NCBI GenBank assembly: GCA_030429565.1
Contig: JAUIFE010000015.1
Location: forward strand, 124,001-188,000
DNA: 64,000 nucleotides
Reading direction: 5' to 3'
From: Holophagae bacterium
Lineage (GTDB): Bacteria > Acidobacteriota > Holophagae > Acanthopleuribacterales > Acanthopleuribacteraceae
A program made the translations under genes and the position numbers. The notes under the pieces were generated by a model, which ran no database searches, was not told the DNA's origin, and saw only the letters and a list, made by a program, of their open reading frames with translations. Of this stretch, positions 46,621-57,411 are shown in pieces; positions within the stretch are counted from its first letter, which is position 1, and every line of letters begins with the position of its first letter.

Positions 46621-47925
46621 TTAGCCAACTTGCTTGGCGGCTTCGTCCAAGTAGGTCTGCAGGTAGGCGTAGGGCTCGGTGAGCTCGCCGTTATAAACAA
46701 TCGTCGCCTCACGCAACAGACGCCCCATGCCCGAATCAGCCAAGGACTTACCCAAATCAACCGCCGCCAACTCAACCAAGTACTCAGCCAAAATTTTGGC
46801 AAAATGCTCGGAAGCGTCGAGCGAAAGCTGACACGGCAAGTGGTCAATCGACATGACACTTAAGGCGTTCCAGTGGATGCCGTCTTCAATGCGGTCATCT
46901 TCCGGGTAGTAACTGAACGCGGGTTCGTCAATGGTGCTGGCTTTCTTGGTGCAGGCCAAGCTGCCGTCAATGTCGCAGCTAATGTCGCCAATGACGACGG
47001 GCAAACGATCACGGAAGGTCAGGAAATCCTGTTGGTCTAACTGCTTGGGATAGGTTTCGTCCCAATAAATGGTCTGCAGCAATACGTTGAAGCTACCCAT
47101 GAACTTGTGGAAGTCGTTCTCATAACGCGCTTTACCATGCTCGCGGTATTCGGCCGCGTCAAAGTCACCGCCGTCCTTGCGTTTCACGATGTCGCGCGAG
47201 GCGGTTACACAAAACCAGGAACCCTCGGGACCGCGCCCATCGGCGATTTGTTCAGGGGTCACTTCTTTGAGTCCCATCCAGCGGCACACTTCCTGGCAAC
47301 CACGACTGACGTTGCCGGTGCCGTTAATCAGCACGCGCAGAGGATAAGCAACATAATCCTCAAGGCCTTGCAACTGGGTACGCAAACGCTCAATGGTGTC
47401 GTAGCGATAGGTTGGGTCAATTTGGCTCAGTGAGGAGACGATGCCTTTTTTAACCAGTTTGCGACCAAGAATGTGGAAGGTGTCGACCGCACCGGCAATA
47501 CCGGCAAAACGGCCGAAAGCAATCGTGCGCACGCCGTTTTCGTCGCGCATGGTTTCGTAGTCGATTAAGGTCGCTTTTTGATCGATAAAGCGCTGTAACA
47601 ACGGCATGTTGTAGGCCTGTCCCTTAATCGTGTGGGAAAAGGCCACGTGAATTTGGCCAGGCTCAATCGCGTCGAGCGCCGGCTCTTTGATACCGAGCAC
47701 CAAACGTGCCCCGTGTAAATCTTCACTCAAGGCGGCGCCGGCACGCGCAAAAGCGTTGTCTTTGTGGCAGCGAAACTCGCTGCGCTCAACCACCACGGGA
47801 ATGCCGCGATCCACGAGCATTTGGGTCGCATCCGGTGTTAACGGCGTGCGCCCTTCCCATGGGCTTTTGTGTTCGGCACGAACAAAAGCGGTTAGTGGTG
47901 TTTCAGGTTGTTTATGATTGTCCAA
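46621..47925 (-). CDS. Lysine-ketoglutarate reductase/saccharopine dehydrogenase-like protein
   Basis: A 434-residue oxidoreductase related to the N-terminal (lysine-ketoglutarate reductase) half of the AASS enzyme and to saccharopine dehydrogenase (L-lysine-forming). Characteristic pieces are EGRTPLTPDA near the N terminus, HTIKGQ, FGRFAGIAGAVDTFHILGRK, the nucleotide-binding region with VLINGTGNVSRGCQEV, and VIGDISCDIDGSLACT. A role in lysine breakdown via saccharopine is the simplest reading, but no separate glutamate-forming saccharopine dehydrogenase is in the window. The start is put at TTG 47925 with GGGGGAACTT before; an upstream TTG at 47937 is possible. Convergent with the AIM24-like gene. 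Confidence 0.82.
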   Translation of the reverse strand: MDNHKQPETPLTAFVRAEHKSPWEGRTPLTPDATQMLVDRGIPVVVERSEFRCHKDNAFARAGAALSEDLHGARLVLGIKEPALDAIEPGQIHVAFSHTIKGQAYNMPLLQRFIDQKATLIDYETMRDENGVRTIAFGRFAGIAGAVDTFHILGRKLVKKGIVSSLSQIDPTYRYDTIERLRTQLQGLEDYVAYPLRVLINGTGNVSRGCQEVCRWMGLKEVTPEQIADGRGPEGSWFCVTASRDIVKRKDGGDFDAAEYREHGKARYENDFHKFMGSFNVLLQTIYWDETYPKQLDQQDFLTFRDRLPVVIGDISCDIDGSLACTKKASTIDEPAFSYYPEDDRIEDGIHWNALSVMSIDHLPCQLSLDASEHFAKILAEYLVELAAVDLGKSLADSGMGRLLREATIVYNGELTEPYAYLQTYLDEAAKQVG

Positions 47926-48191
47926 AAGTTCCCCCAAAGCGGTGTTTTCAACCTATATGCTGAACATTAATCGATGAATCAGAGCGAGGTTGATGAAAAT
48001 CGGCGTCGCCGTCCGGCCTCATGTTTTTCGAGGTCATCGCGAGGGATCGTGCGGCGCCGTTTGTGGCGGTGGGTCGTCCGTGCAGTCGGAAACCCGTCGC
48101 TTACGGCATCGGCCGTAAATAAAAACGCGCCGGTCCGGGTTCATTGCACTCCTGCAACGCCCCATCGGACCGACGCCGATCAAGCTTGAGC

Positions 48192-49430
48192 TTATTCTGA
48201 AAGGGTGACGATTAAATCGACCACTTCTTTTTTGTATTTGCCGTTCGGCTCGTGTTTTAAGTAAAGCTTGAGGTTGCGAATCGCGGTTTCAAACTCGTAC
48301 TCACGCACGTAAATTTTGCCGAGCTCGTAGTAAGCCAGTGCGTACTTGTCGTCCATTTTCAGGATTTCTTCCGCTTTGGCTTTGGCGGTGGTGTCGTCGT
48401 TGGCGTTAAGCGCGTCGATCACTTCGCGGTACAAGGAGTCGGGCGTGACCGGCGTCATTTCACGCAACTTGGCGGAAACTTTTTTGGCAAAAGCTTCGCC
48501 TTTTTGGGTTTTCCCGCCCAGTTCAACCGCCAACTTCATCATGTTTTCGTTGTCGGGAACCAGCTCCAGGTACTTTTGCGTGTACTCGGCCGCTTCGTCG
48601 TAGTCTTTTTGGAAGTAGTTGGTGTAGGCCACCAATTGCAGGGCTTTGTCGAAGGTCGGATCGAGTTTGGCGGCTTCTTTTGCAAAACCTTCAGCCGTCG
48701 CATAATCCTTGTTCTGATAAGGATCTACCGCTTCGTTGTACTGCAACACAGCTTTGTCGCGTGCGCTCATTTCCTTTTTCTCGATGCCGGCCTCTTTCAT
48801 CGCTTCCTCAATGGTGAGCATTTTCAGCTCGCCTTTCTTCAGCTTGAAGTTGCCTTTACCGTGGTTGTAGCGAAGAATTTCGTCGCGGTAACCATCTTTT
48901 TTGCACAGGATTTCTACTTTGGCGTCGCCGATAGAGGGTACGTCGAAAGAACCGTCTTTCTCGGTGACATAGGTTTTGACGTAACCGGGAAAGTCCTGAG
49001 AGGAGATGATCATGGTGACTTCGCCCAAGACCTCGCCGGACGAGTCGACAATTTTGCCTTTAACGTGCGGTTGCTCGCCCAGGTCGGTAATCACTTCGCC
49101 CACTTTGAGCATGCGGATTTTCAGGTCTTGGGTGCTTTGGTCTTGGGTGTAGCGATATTCACGGGATTCGTAACCTTCTTTGCTGAGCGACAAGACGGCG
49201 GGGCCGCTGGGCAGGGCCACCTGAACAAAGCCACCGTTGCCTTTGGTGGTAATGCCTTGGGCATTCCACTTTTCGGAGGTGGGGTCGTCGAATTTCAGGT
49301 CGATGGTTACCCCTTCGATGGGCTCGCCACTGATGGTCAACACTTTACCGGTCACGCGGCCGCCGGCGGGTTTTTGCGCCAAGAGCATGCCACCGGTCAT
49401 TAACAGAACGCACAATAACAACTGTTTCAT
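48192..49430 (-). CDS. Exported protein with carboxypeptidase-regulatory-like and TPR domains
   Basis: A 412-residue protein. A signal peptide (MKQLLLCVLLMTGGMLLAQ) precedes two carboxypeptidase-regulatory-like (transthyretin-type) domains at about 24-110 (GGRVTGKVLTISGEPIEGVT) and 120-190 (HVKGKIVDSSGEVLGEVTM). A helical TPR part (about 228-410) follows, including YALAYYELGKIYVREYEF. This looks like a periplasmic assembly or scaffold protein. The start overlaps the rimO stop by four bases (ATGA) with GGAGGAG inside the end of rimO, so translation is coupled. Specific function unknown. Confidence 0.85.
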   Translation of the reverse strand: MKQLLLCVLLMTGGMLLAQKPAGGRVTGKVLTISGEPIEGVTIDLKFDDPTSEKWNAQGITTKGNGGFVQVALPSGPAVLSLSKEGYESREYRYTQDQSTQDLKIRMLKVGEVITDLGEQPHVKGKIVDSSGEVLGEVTMIISSQDFPGYVKTYVTEKDGSFDVPSIGDAKVEILCKKDGYRDEILRYNHGKGNFKLKKGELKMLTIEEAMKEAGIEKKEMSARDKAVLQYNEAVDPYQNKDYATAEGFAKEAAKLDPTFDKALQLVAYTNYFQKDYDEAAEYTQKYLELVPDNENMMKLAVELGGKTQKGEAFAKKVSAKLREMTPVTPDSLYREVIDALNANDDTTAKAKAEEILKMDDKYALAYYELGKIYVREYEFETAIRNLKLYLKHEPNGKYKKEVVDLIVTLSE

Positions 49431-50785
49431 ACTGCAACTCCTCCTGTTGCCCGTCCCGCCATATCGTAGTCGAAGCTTTCTTCGATGGTGATCTGAACAA
49501 TGTCGCCAGGCTGATAAAAGCCTTCGGTGACGAAAATCTCTCCATCCACTTCCGGGGCCTGGCCTTGATGGCGGCCGCGCAGAAGCAACTCCGTTTCGGG
49601 GTGAACCCCTTCGATCAACACATCGAAGGTGTGACCGATTTGACGGGCGAGTTTTTCTCGCGAGATCTCTTTCTGCAACGCCAGCAAGTGCTCCTTGCGG
49701 CGTTCCTTCTCTTCTTCGGAAACCGGGTTCCCCAGCGGGTAAGCGCTGGTGTCTTCTTCATGGCTATAGGTGAAGACACCCAGAAAATCGAACTTTTGTT
49801 CGCTGACAAAGTCGCACAGTTCACCGAACGCGCGCTCGTCTTCGCCGGGAAAACCCACAATGAACGAAGTTCGGATCCACACATCGGGAACCGCTTCGCG
49901 AATGCGATTGAGGAACTTCGCCAATTGGGGACGGCCGCTGCCGCGTTTCATCGCCGACAAAACCTCTTTGTCGCAGTGCTGCAGCGGGATATCCATATAC
50001 TTGCAAACTTTCGGGTGGCGGGCCATCAACTCGAGCAAACGGTCCGTCACCTGGTACGGGAACATGTAGTGGGCGCGAACCCAGCTAATGCTCTCGACAT
50101 TGGCGACTGCTTCCATGAGCTGTGCCAAGCCGTCTTTGAGGCCAATGTCGCGCCCGTAATAAGTGGAGTCTTGCGCGACTAAGTTAATTTCGCGAACACC
50201 TTGGGCGCCCAACTGTTCCACTTCGGCCACGATGTCTTCAATGCTGCGGCTGCGGTGTTTGCCGCGCAAATTCGGGATAATGCAAAACGAGCAGACGTGA
50301 TCACAGCCCTCGGAAATCTTTACGTAAGCCGAGTGTTTCGGCGTGGTCAGCACGCGCGCGTTTTCGGATGAATACAAGAAGTCGGGACGCCAGTCTTCCG
50401 CTTGGGGCGCTTCCGTGGGCGCCGCCTCTTCGCCGCGCAGGTCTTCCAAAAACTTGCGGATACTGCCGACATGGTTAATGCCCAGGAACAAATCGACCTC
50501 GGGCATGTCGGCCGCCATTTCCGTGTGATAACGTTGTGATAAACAACCCGACACGATCAGCTTCTTGAGTTTGCCTTGTTTTTTCATTTCAGCCATATCG
50601 AGAATGGCCGAAATCGATTCTTCTTTGGCGCTTTCAATGAAACCACAGGTGTTGACAATTACCACCTCGGCATCATTGGCGTCGTTGGTCAGGGCGTACC
50701 CTTCGCGGGCCAACTCGCCCAACATGACCTCGGAATCAACCAAGTTTTTGGCACAGCCCAAACTCAGCATCCCTACTTTTTTCAT
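49427..50785 (-). CDS. rimO: Ribosomal protein S12 methylthiotransferase RimO
   Basis: A 452-residue radical SAM enzyme that adds a methylthio group to a conserved aspartate of ribosomal protein S12. The N-terminal MTTase domain binds one iron-sulfur cluster through Cys11, Cys47 and Cys81 (SLGCAKNLVDSE is diagnostic of RimO over MiaB). The radical SAM motif C-x3-C-x2-C is at 161, 165 and 168 (EGCDHVCSFCIIP). A C-terminal TRAM domain (about 385-450) completes it. First gene of a two-gene unit with the exported TPR protein. Confidence 0.96.
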   Translation of the reverse strand: MKKVGMLSLGCAKNLVDSEVMLGELAREGYALTNDANDAEVVIVNTCGFIESAKEESISAILDMAEMKKQGKLKKLIVSGCLSQRYHTEMAADMPEVDLFLGINHVGSIRKFLEDLRGEEAAPTEAPQAEDWRPDFLYSSENARVLTTPKHSAYVKISEGCDHVCSFCIIPNLRGKHRSRSIEDIVAEVEQLGAQGVREINLVAQDSTYYGRDIGLKDGLAQLMEAVANVESISWVRAHYMFPYQVTDRLLELMARHPKVCKYMDIPLQHCDKEVLSAMKRGSGRPQLAKFLNRIREAVPDVWIRTSFIVGFPGEDERAFGELCDFVSEQKFDFLGVFTYSHEEDTSAYPLGNPVSEEEKERRKEHLLALQKEISREKLARQIGHTFDVLIEGVHPETELLLRGRHQGQAPEVDGEIFVTEGFYQPGDIVQITIEESFDYDMAGRATGGVAV

Positions 50786-51015
50786 CCAGAAACCTTCTTC
50801 GGGAGTAAAACCTCCCTATTCTTTACACGGGTGACGGACCTTCGATCTTCGCGTTTCATGCCGCGTCGTCAACGGTGTGGTCGCGAAAGGTTTGGGTCGC
50901 GGCGCATGATAGAAAAAACCACACCAGGTCCCATTGAACCCAATTAACCAATTAATAATCAATAAAAACTTTTGTGTCTTTCACGTAAACCCAATCTTTG
51001 GGGACACCGCCTATA

Positions 51016-51063
51016 GGGTCGGCGCCATAGCAAAAACGCGGGTCAACGGCACGGCGCCGACCC
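51016..51063 (-). terminator. Strong inverted repeat just after asnS
   Basis: GGGTCGGCGCC (51016-51026) and GGCGCCGACCC (51053-51063) form a perfect 11-base stem around 26 bases. Inside it GCGGGTC (51038-51044) can instead pair with GACCCGC (51059-51065), so two exclusive hairpins exist. It starts 12 bases after the asnS stop but lacks a T-run on the minus strand, so it may be a Rho-linked or mRNA-end structure rather than a plain intrinsic terminator. Confidence 0.5.
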
Positions 51064-51077
51064 GCTCAGTTTACTGG

Positions 51078-52367
51078 TTAAGGCTTCAAACGATACAACA
51101 TACGCGGGTATGGAATCGTTTCACGTACGTGCGGTAACTTACAAATCCAGGCGACCGCGCGCTCCAAACCCATGCCAAAGCCGGCGTGCGGGAAAGAACC
51201 GTAGCGACGCACGTCCAAGTACCACTGGTACGGCTCGGGATCCAACTCGTGTTTGGCGATTTGCTCGTTGAGGAAGTCGATCGAAGAGGCGCGTTCACCG
51301 CCGCCGATGACTTCGCCGTAGCCTTCCGGTGCCAGCACGTCCATGCCCAAGACGACGCGATCATCGTCGGGATCCGGCTCCATGTAAAACGCCTTAAACT
51401 CTTTGGGGAAGCGGTGCACAATGATGGGCTGGTCGTACTGTTGGGTCAGAATGGTTTCGTCGTCGCCGCCGAAATCCTCGCCCCACTTGATGTCGCTGCC
51501 CAGCGTTTTCAGTTTCTCGACCGCTTCGGTGTACGTCATGCGCACAAACGGCTCCAGCGCCGCTTCCAATTTGGATTGATCGCGTTCGAGTTCCTGCAGT
51601 TCAAACTGGCAGTTTTCCAACACGCGTTGCACCAGGTGTTTCATAAAGGCTTCGCCCAAAACCATGATGTCTTCCAAATGGGCAAACGCGATTTCCGGCT
51701 CAACCATCCAAAACTCGGTCAAGTGACGGCGGGTTTTAGATTTTTCGGCACGGAACGTGGGGCCGAAGCAATAGACCTTGCCAAAGGCGGCCACCGCCGG
51801 CTCCAGATAAAGCTGGCCGGATTGCGACAAAAAGGCCTGATCGTCGAAGTAATCAACCCCGAACAAGGTCGAGGTTCCTTCGGCGGCGGTCGGCGTCAAA
51901 ATCGGGCTGTCGGTCAAAATAAAACCGCGATCGTCGAAGAAGTCGCGAATGGCGCGTACCAAGGTGTGGCGAATGCGCAAAATCGCCCATTGGCGTTTCG
52001 AGCGGAACCACAGGTGACGGTGATCCATTAAAAATTCGGTGCCGTGTTCTTTCGGCGTGATGGGGAATGGATCGGCCAGATGAATGATCTCTAAATTCTT
52101 GACCAACAATTCGTAATTTTGGTTGCGTGGGTTTTGCTGAACCACGCCGGTGACGCGAAAACTACTTTCGGTCGTCAACTTACGCGCGTCTTCCCAGATC
52201 GTTTCCTCGACCTCGGCTTTGACCATGACGCACTGGCAAAAGCCACTGCCGTCGCGCAGAACAATAAACTGAATCTTGCCGCTTTTGCGATGGTGGCGCA
52301 CCCATCCTTCCAGCGTTACCTCTTGCTCGAGGTGGTCTTTGAGTTCGCTAATGCGCACTTTTTGCAA
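51078..52367 (-). CDS. asnS: Asparaginyl-tRNA synthetase
   Basis: A 429-residue class IIb aminoacyl-tRNA synthetase. The N-terminal OB-fold anticodon-binding domain (VTLEGWVRHHRKSGKIQFIV) precedes the catalytic domain with motif 2 around FRAEKSKTRRHLTEFWMVE and motif 3 GFGMGLERAV near the C terminus. FWMVEPE is typical of AsnRS over AspRS. The start is TTG at 52367: GGGGGAGG lies five bases before, and the protein then begins MQKVRISELKDH in line with the family. The frame is open another 73 codons upstream, which annotation may wrongly include. Divergent from hldD. Confidence 0.96.
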   Translation of the reverse strand: MQKVRISELKDHLEQEVTLEGWVRHHRKSGKIQFIVLRDGSGFCQCVMVKAEVEETIWEDARKLTTESSFRVTGVVQQNPRNQNYELLVKNLEIIHLADPFPITPKEHGTEFLMDHRHLWFRSKRQWAILRIRHTLVRAIRDFFDDRGFILTDSPILTPTAAEGTSTLFGVDYFDDQAFLSQSGQLYLEPAVAAFGKVYCFGPTFRAEKSKTRRHLTEFWMVEPEIAFAHLEDIMVLGEAFMKHLVQRVLENCQFELQELERDQSKLEAALEPFVRMTYTEAVEKLKTLGSDIKWGEDFGGDDETILTQQYDQPIIVHRFPKEFKAFYMEPDPDDDRVVLGMDVLAPEGYGEVIGGGERASSIDFLNEQIAKHELDPEPYQWYLDVRRYGSFPHAGFGMGLERAVAWICKLPHVRETIPYPRMLYRLKP

Positions 52368-52633
52368 TCTTGCCTCCCCCATCCCCATTTGACGGGGACC
52401 CTCTACCCATAAAACGCGCGGCCTGCAGGGGACCGCGACGGTGGCGCGACGCGCGGTTGCGCGCGGTGCTAAACCAAAGCATTCTACAGACGGCGCGAAG
52501 CCATCGTCAAGCTTACCAACCTGCCGACAAGCCCTTGCAGCAAAAATCGCGCGTCTGAGTGCGCGCATCGGGTAAGATACCGCCATCAGACCCGAATCGC
52601 TTTGTTCAGGTCAAAGAAACGGGAGGTTTCCCC

Positions 52634-53596
52634 ATGATTATTGTGACCGGCGGCGCGGGTTTCATCGGCTCGTGTATGGTTTCCAAGCTCAACCAACTGG
52701 GCCATGACGACATCCTGGTGACCGATCACCTCGGCCACGCCGACAAATGGAAAAACCTGCGCCATTTGAAGTTTTACGACTACCTCGACCGCGACCAACT
52801 GTTCGATTACCTCGCCGGTCACAACCGCGTCAAAGCCATCTTCCACATGGGCGCCTGCAGCGCCACCACCGAACGCGACGCCAACTATTTAATGGAAAAC
52901 AACTACCGCTACACCAAGCATTTGGCCGAGTATTCCCTGCAACGCGGCACCCGTTTCATTTACGCCAGTTCGGCCGCCACTTACGGCGACGGCGCCCGCG
53001 GTTACAGCGACGATGAAAACACCATCGCGCAACTGGAGCCGATGAACATGTACGGCTACAGCAAGCAGCTCTTCGACCTCAAAGCACGCCGCGAGGGCTG
53101 GCTGCAACGCATGGTCGGCCTCAAGTTTTTTAACGTCTACGGCCCCAACGAATACTTCAAAGGCGACATGGTTTCGGTCGTTTACAAATCGTTTAACCAA
53201 ATTAAACAAGACGGCCTGGTCAAACTGTTCAAAAGCCATCGTCCCGATTTCGAGGATGGCGGTCAGCAGCGCGACTTTGTGTACGTCAAAGACGTGGTCA
53301 ACGTCATGGCGTGGTTGATGGAGAATCCCGACGTCAACGGTTTGTACAACCTTGGCACCGGCCAGGCGCGTAACTTCCGCGACCTGGTTAGCGCCGCCTT
53401 CCGCGCGCTTAACCTCGAACCCAACATCGAGTACATCGACATGCCGGAACACCTACGCGACCGTTACCAGTACTTCACCCAAGCCGACATGACCAAGCTG
53501 ACGCAAGCCGGCTACAACCAACCCTTCCACGATCTCGAGGCGGGTGTGACCGACTACGTGCAAAACTACCTAGACAAAGACTTTGCGGCCTACTAA
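52634..53596 (+). CDS. hldD: ADP-L-glycero-D-manno-heptose-6-epimerase
   Basis: A 320-residue short-chain dehydrogenase-fold epimerase that makes ADP-L-glycero-D-manno-heptose for the LPS inner core. The NAD(P)-binding motif GGAGFIG is at residues 6-12. The Y-x-x-x-K catalytic pair is Tyr140/Lys144, with Ser112 or 113 in IYASSAATYG. HMGACSATTERDANYLMENN and FFNVYGPNEYFKGDM are diagnostic of HldD. The ATG at 52634 has GGAGG seven bases before. Its presence implies a diderm cell with heptose-containing LPS. Confidence 0.96.
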   Translation: MIIVTGGAGFIGSCMVSKLNQLGHDDILVTDHLGHADKWKNLRHLKFYDYLDRDQLFDYLAGHNRVKAIFHMGACSATTERDANYLMENNYRYTKHLAEYSLQRGTRFIYASSAATYGDGARGYSDDENTIAQLEPMNMYGYSKQLFDLKARREGWLQRMVGLKFFNVYGPNEYFKGDMVSVVYKSFNQIKQDGLVKLFKSHRPDFEDGGQQRDFVYVKDVVNVMAWLMENPDVNGLYNLGTGQARNFRDLVSAAFRALNLEPNIEYIDMPEHLRDRYQYFTQADMTKLTQAGYNQPFHDLEAGVTDYVQNYLDKDFAAY

Positions 53597-53599
53597 AGA

Positions 53600-53642
53600 A
53601 AAAGCGCCCGCCTCGTGGTGAATCGAGACGGGCGCCTTTATT
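53600..53642. terminator. Terminator between hldD and the STN-domain gene
   Basis: AAAGCGCCCG and CGGGCGCcTTT form the outer stem with an inner CTCG/CGAG, one mismatch on each side. It lies between convergent genes and can act for both, with only a short T-run. Confidence 0.75.
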
Positions 53643-53664
53643 TAGCGGGTTAGCGTCGTGACTT

Positions 53665-54051
53665 TCAGCCGACGCGCAACACATCCGGGCCGCTCACTTG
53701 AAAATCGAGGCCCTCGCTGTAGAGCAAGAGCTCTAACACGTGGCGCAGCGGCAAATCTTTGACTTTAATCGTCACTTTGCGATCCTTGACATCGGGATCA
53801 ATGACGAGCTGGAGTTGGGCCTGCTGCGAGAGAAAGCGCAGCGTGTCAAACAGGCCGGCCTTGCGCAGGTCGAGGTTTCGGACGCGCACATCGAGCAAAC
53901 GACGAGCCGGGTTGACGAGTTTATTGGACTGATTTTGCGTGGTTTGGCCACCTTGAGCGGGCGCGCCGGCATGGGCGGTAGAGAAAAAAAGCGCACCGAC
54001 AAGGAGGATCACCAAGCGTTGGTAAGTTGTATCTGGCGTTAAAAAATTCAC
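53665..54051 (-). CDS. Small exported protein with an orphan STN domain
   Basis: A 128-residue protein: signal peptide (MNFLTPDTTYQRLVILLVGA to STAHA), a short polar linker, and a secretin/TonB short N-terminal (STN) domain filling the rest. The STN signature is LRKAGLFDTLRFLSQQAQL then DRKVTIKVKDLPLRHVLELL. STN domains normally sit at the start of secretins, FecA-type receptors or FecR-like sensors; here nothing follows, so it is an orphan or a short partner protein. The start is GTG at 54051 with GGAGGG five bases before; the ATG at 54126 would prepend 25 residues ahead of the signal peptide. Confidence 0.8.
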   Translation of the reverse strand: MNFLTPDTTYQRLVILLVGALFFSTAHAGAPAQGGQTTQNQSNKLVNPARRLLDVRVRNLDLRKAGLFDTLRFLSQQAQLQLVIDPDVKDRKVTIKVKDLPLRHVLELLLYSEGLDFQVSGPDVLRVG

Positions 54052-54582
54052 ACAACCCTCCAAGGTTATCCTCGGTTTTACCACAAAATCCCGCCGCCCC
54101 CAATGTTTCAGCTCACGCTCGCCCATTGCGAATCTTCGCTACAAAAGATTTCTCTCGGTGTTGGCCCCCGCCTCGGGTAGAATCAGACGATCTATGGGTA
54201 TTTTTCGGCAAGCAACCTCAAACCACCGCGACTTCAGCGCCTACCGGACAGCGACCCCCACTTCTCGCTGCGAACGATCTCTGTTACGTCAGGCGTTTGA
54301 AGCCACCGCCGGAACATCGCCACGCGCTAACCCCGCCCCGAGTTTTTTCAACGACGGTTATCGCGCCGATAAGGAACACCTCATGCTGCGTTTCGCAGAC
54401 CGGCAGCCCCGGGCGTTTTGCTGTTCGCCCCGGCCCCTTCATTCACACCGTTTCTCCCAGCTTGGTTTTGAAACGGGTCTTTTCAGTTTCCACCGCTTAC
54501 GGTTGGGTGCGCGTCCCGCGCCCACCCCGAAAGTAGCCATAGACTTCGCAGTCAAATTCAATGACGAACACAGGAGATTGTC
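54052..54582. other. Divergent intergenic region before acnA
   Basis: About 530 bases between the STN gene and acnA. Frames of 140-170 codons cross it on the plus strand but have no ribosome binding site and a composition unlike neighbouring proteins, so they were left out. It should hold promoters for both genes; none could be named with confidence, and no riboswitch was recognised. Confidence 0.4.
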
Positions 54583-57267
<2,685 letters not shown>

Positions 57268-57288
57268 GCAACAAACGCCCCATTGCTG

Positions 57289-57318
57289 AAAAGCCGCCGG
57301 TCTCCGGCGGCTTTTTTT
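57289..57318 (+). terminator. Rho-independent terminator after acnA
   Basis: AAAAGCCGCCGG and CCGGCGGCTTTTTTT pair around a three-base loop with a T-run. Confidence 0.93.
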
Positions 57319-57411
57319 ATGCCCGGTTGTCAATTAAACATAGATCCAGAGAGCAAAGTTTGGGCTGCAATTTTGATAGCATTGGCACCACCAAACCGAA
57401 GGACGCCTCCA

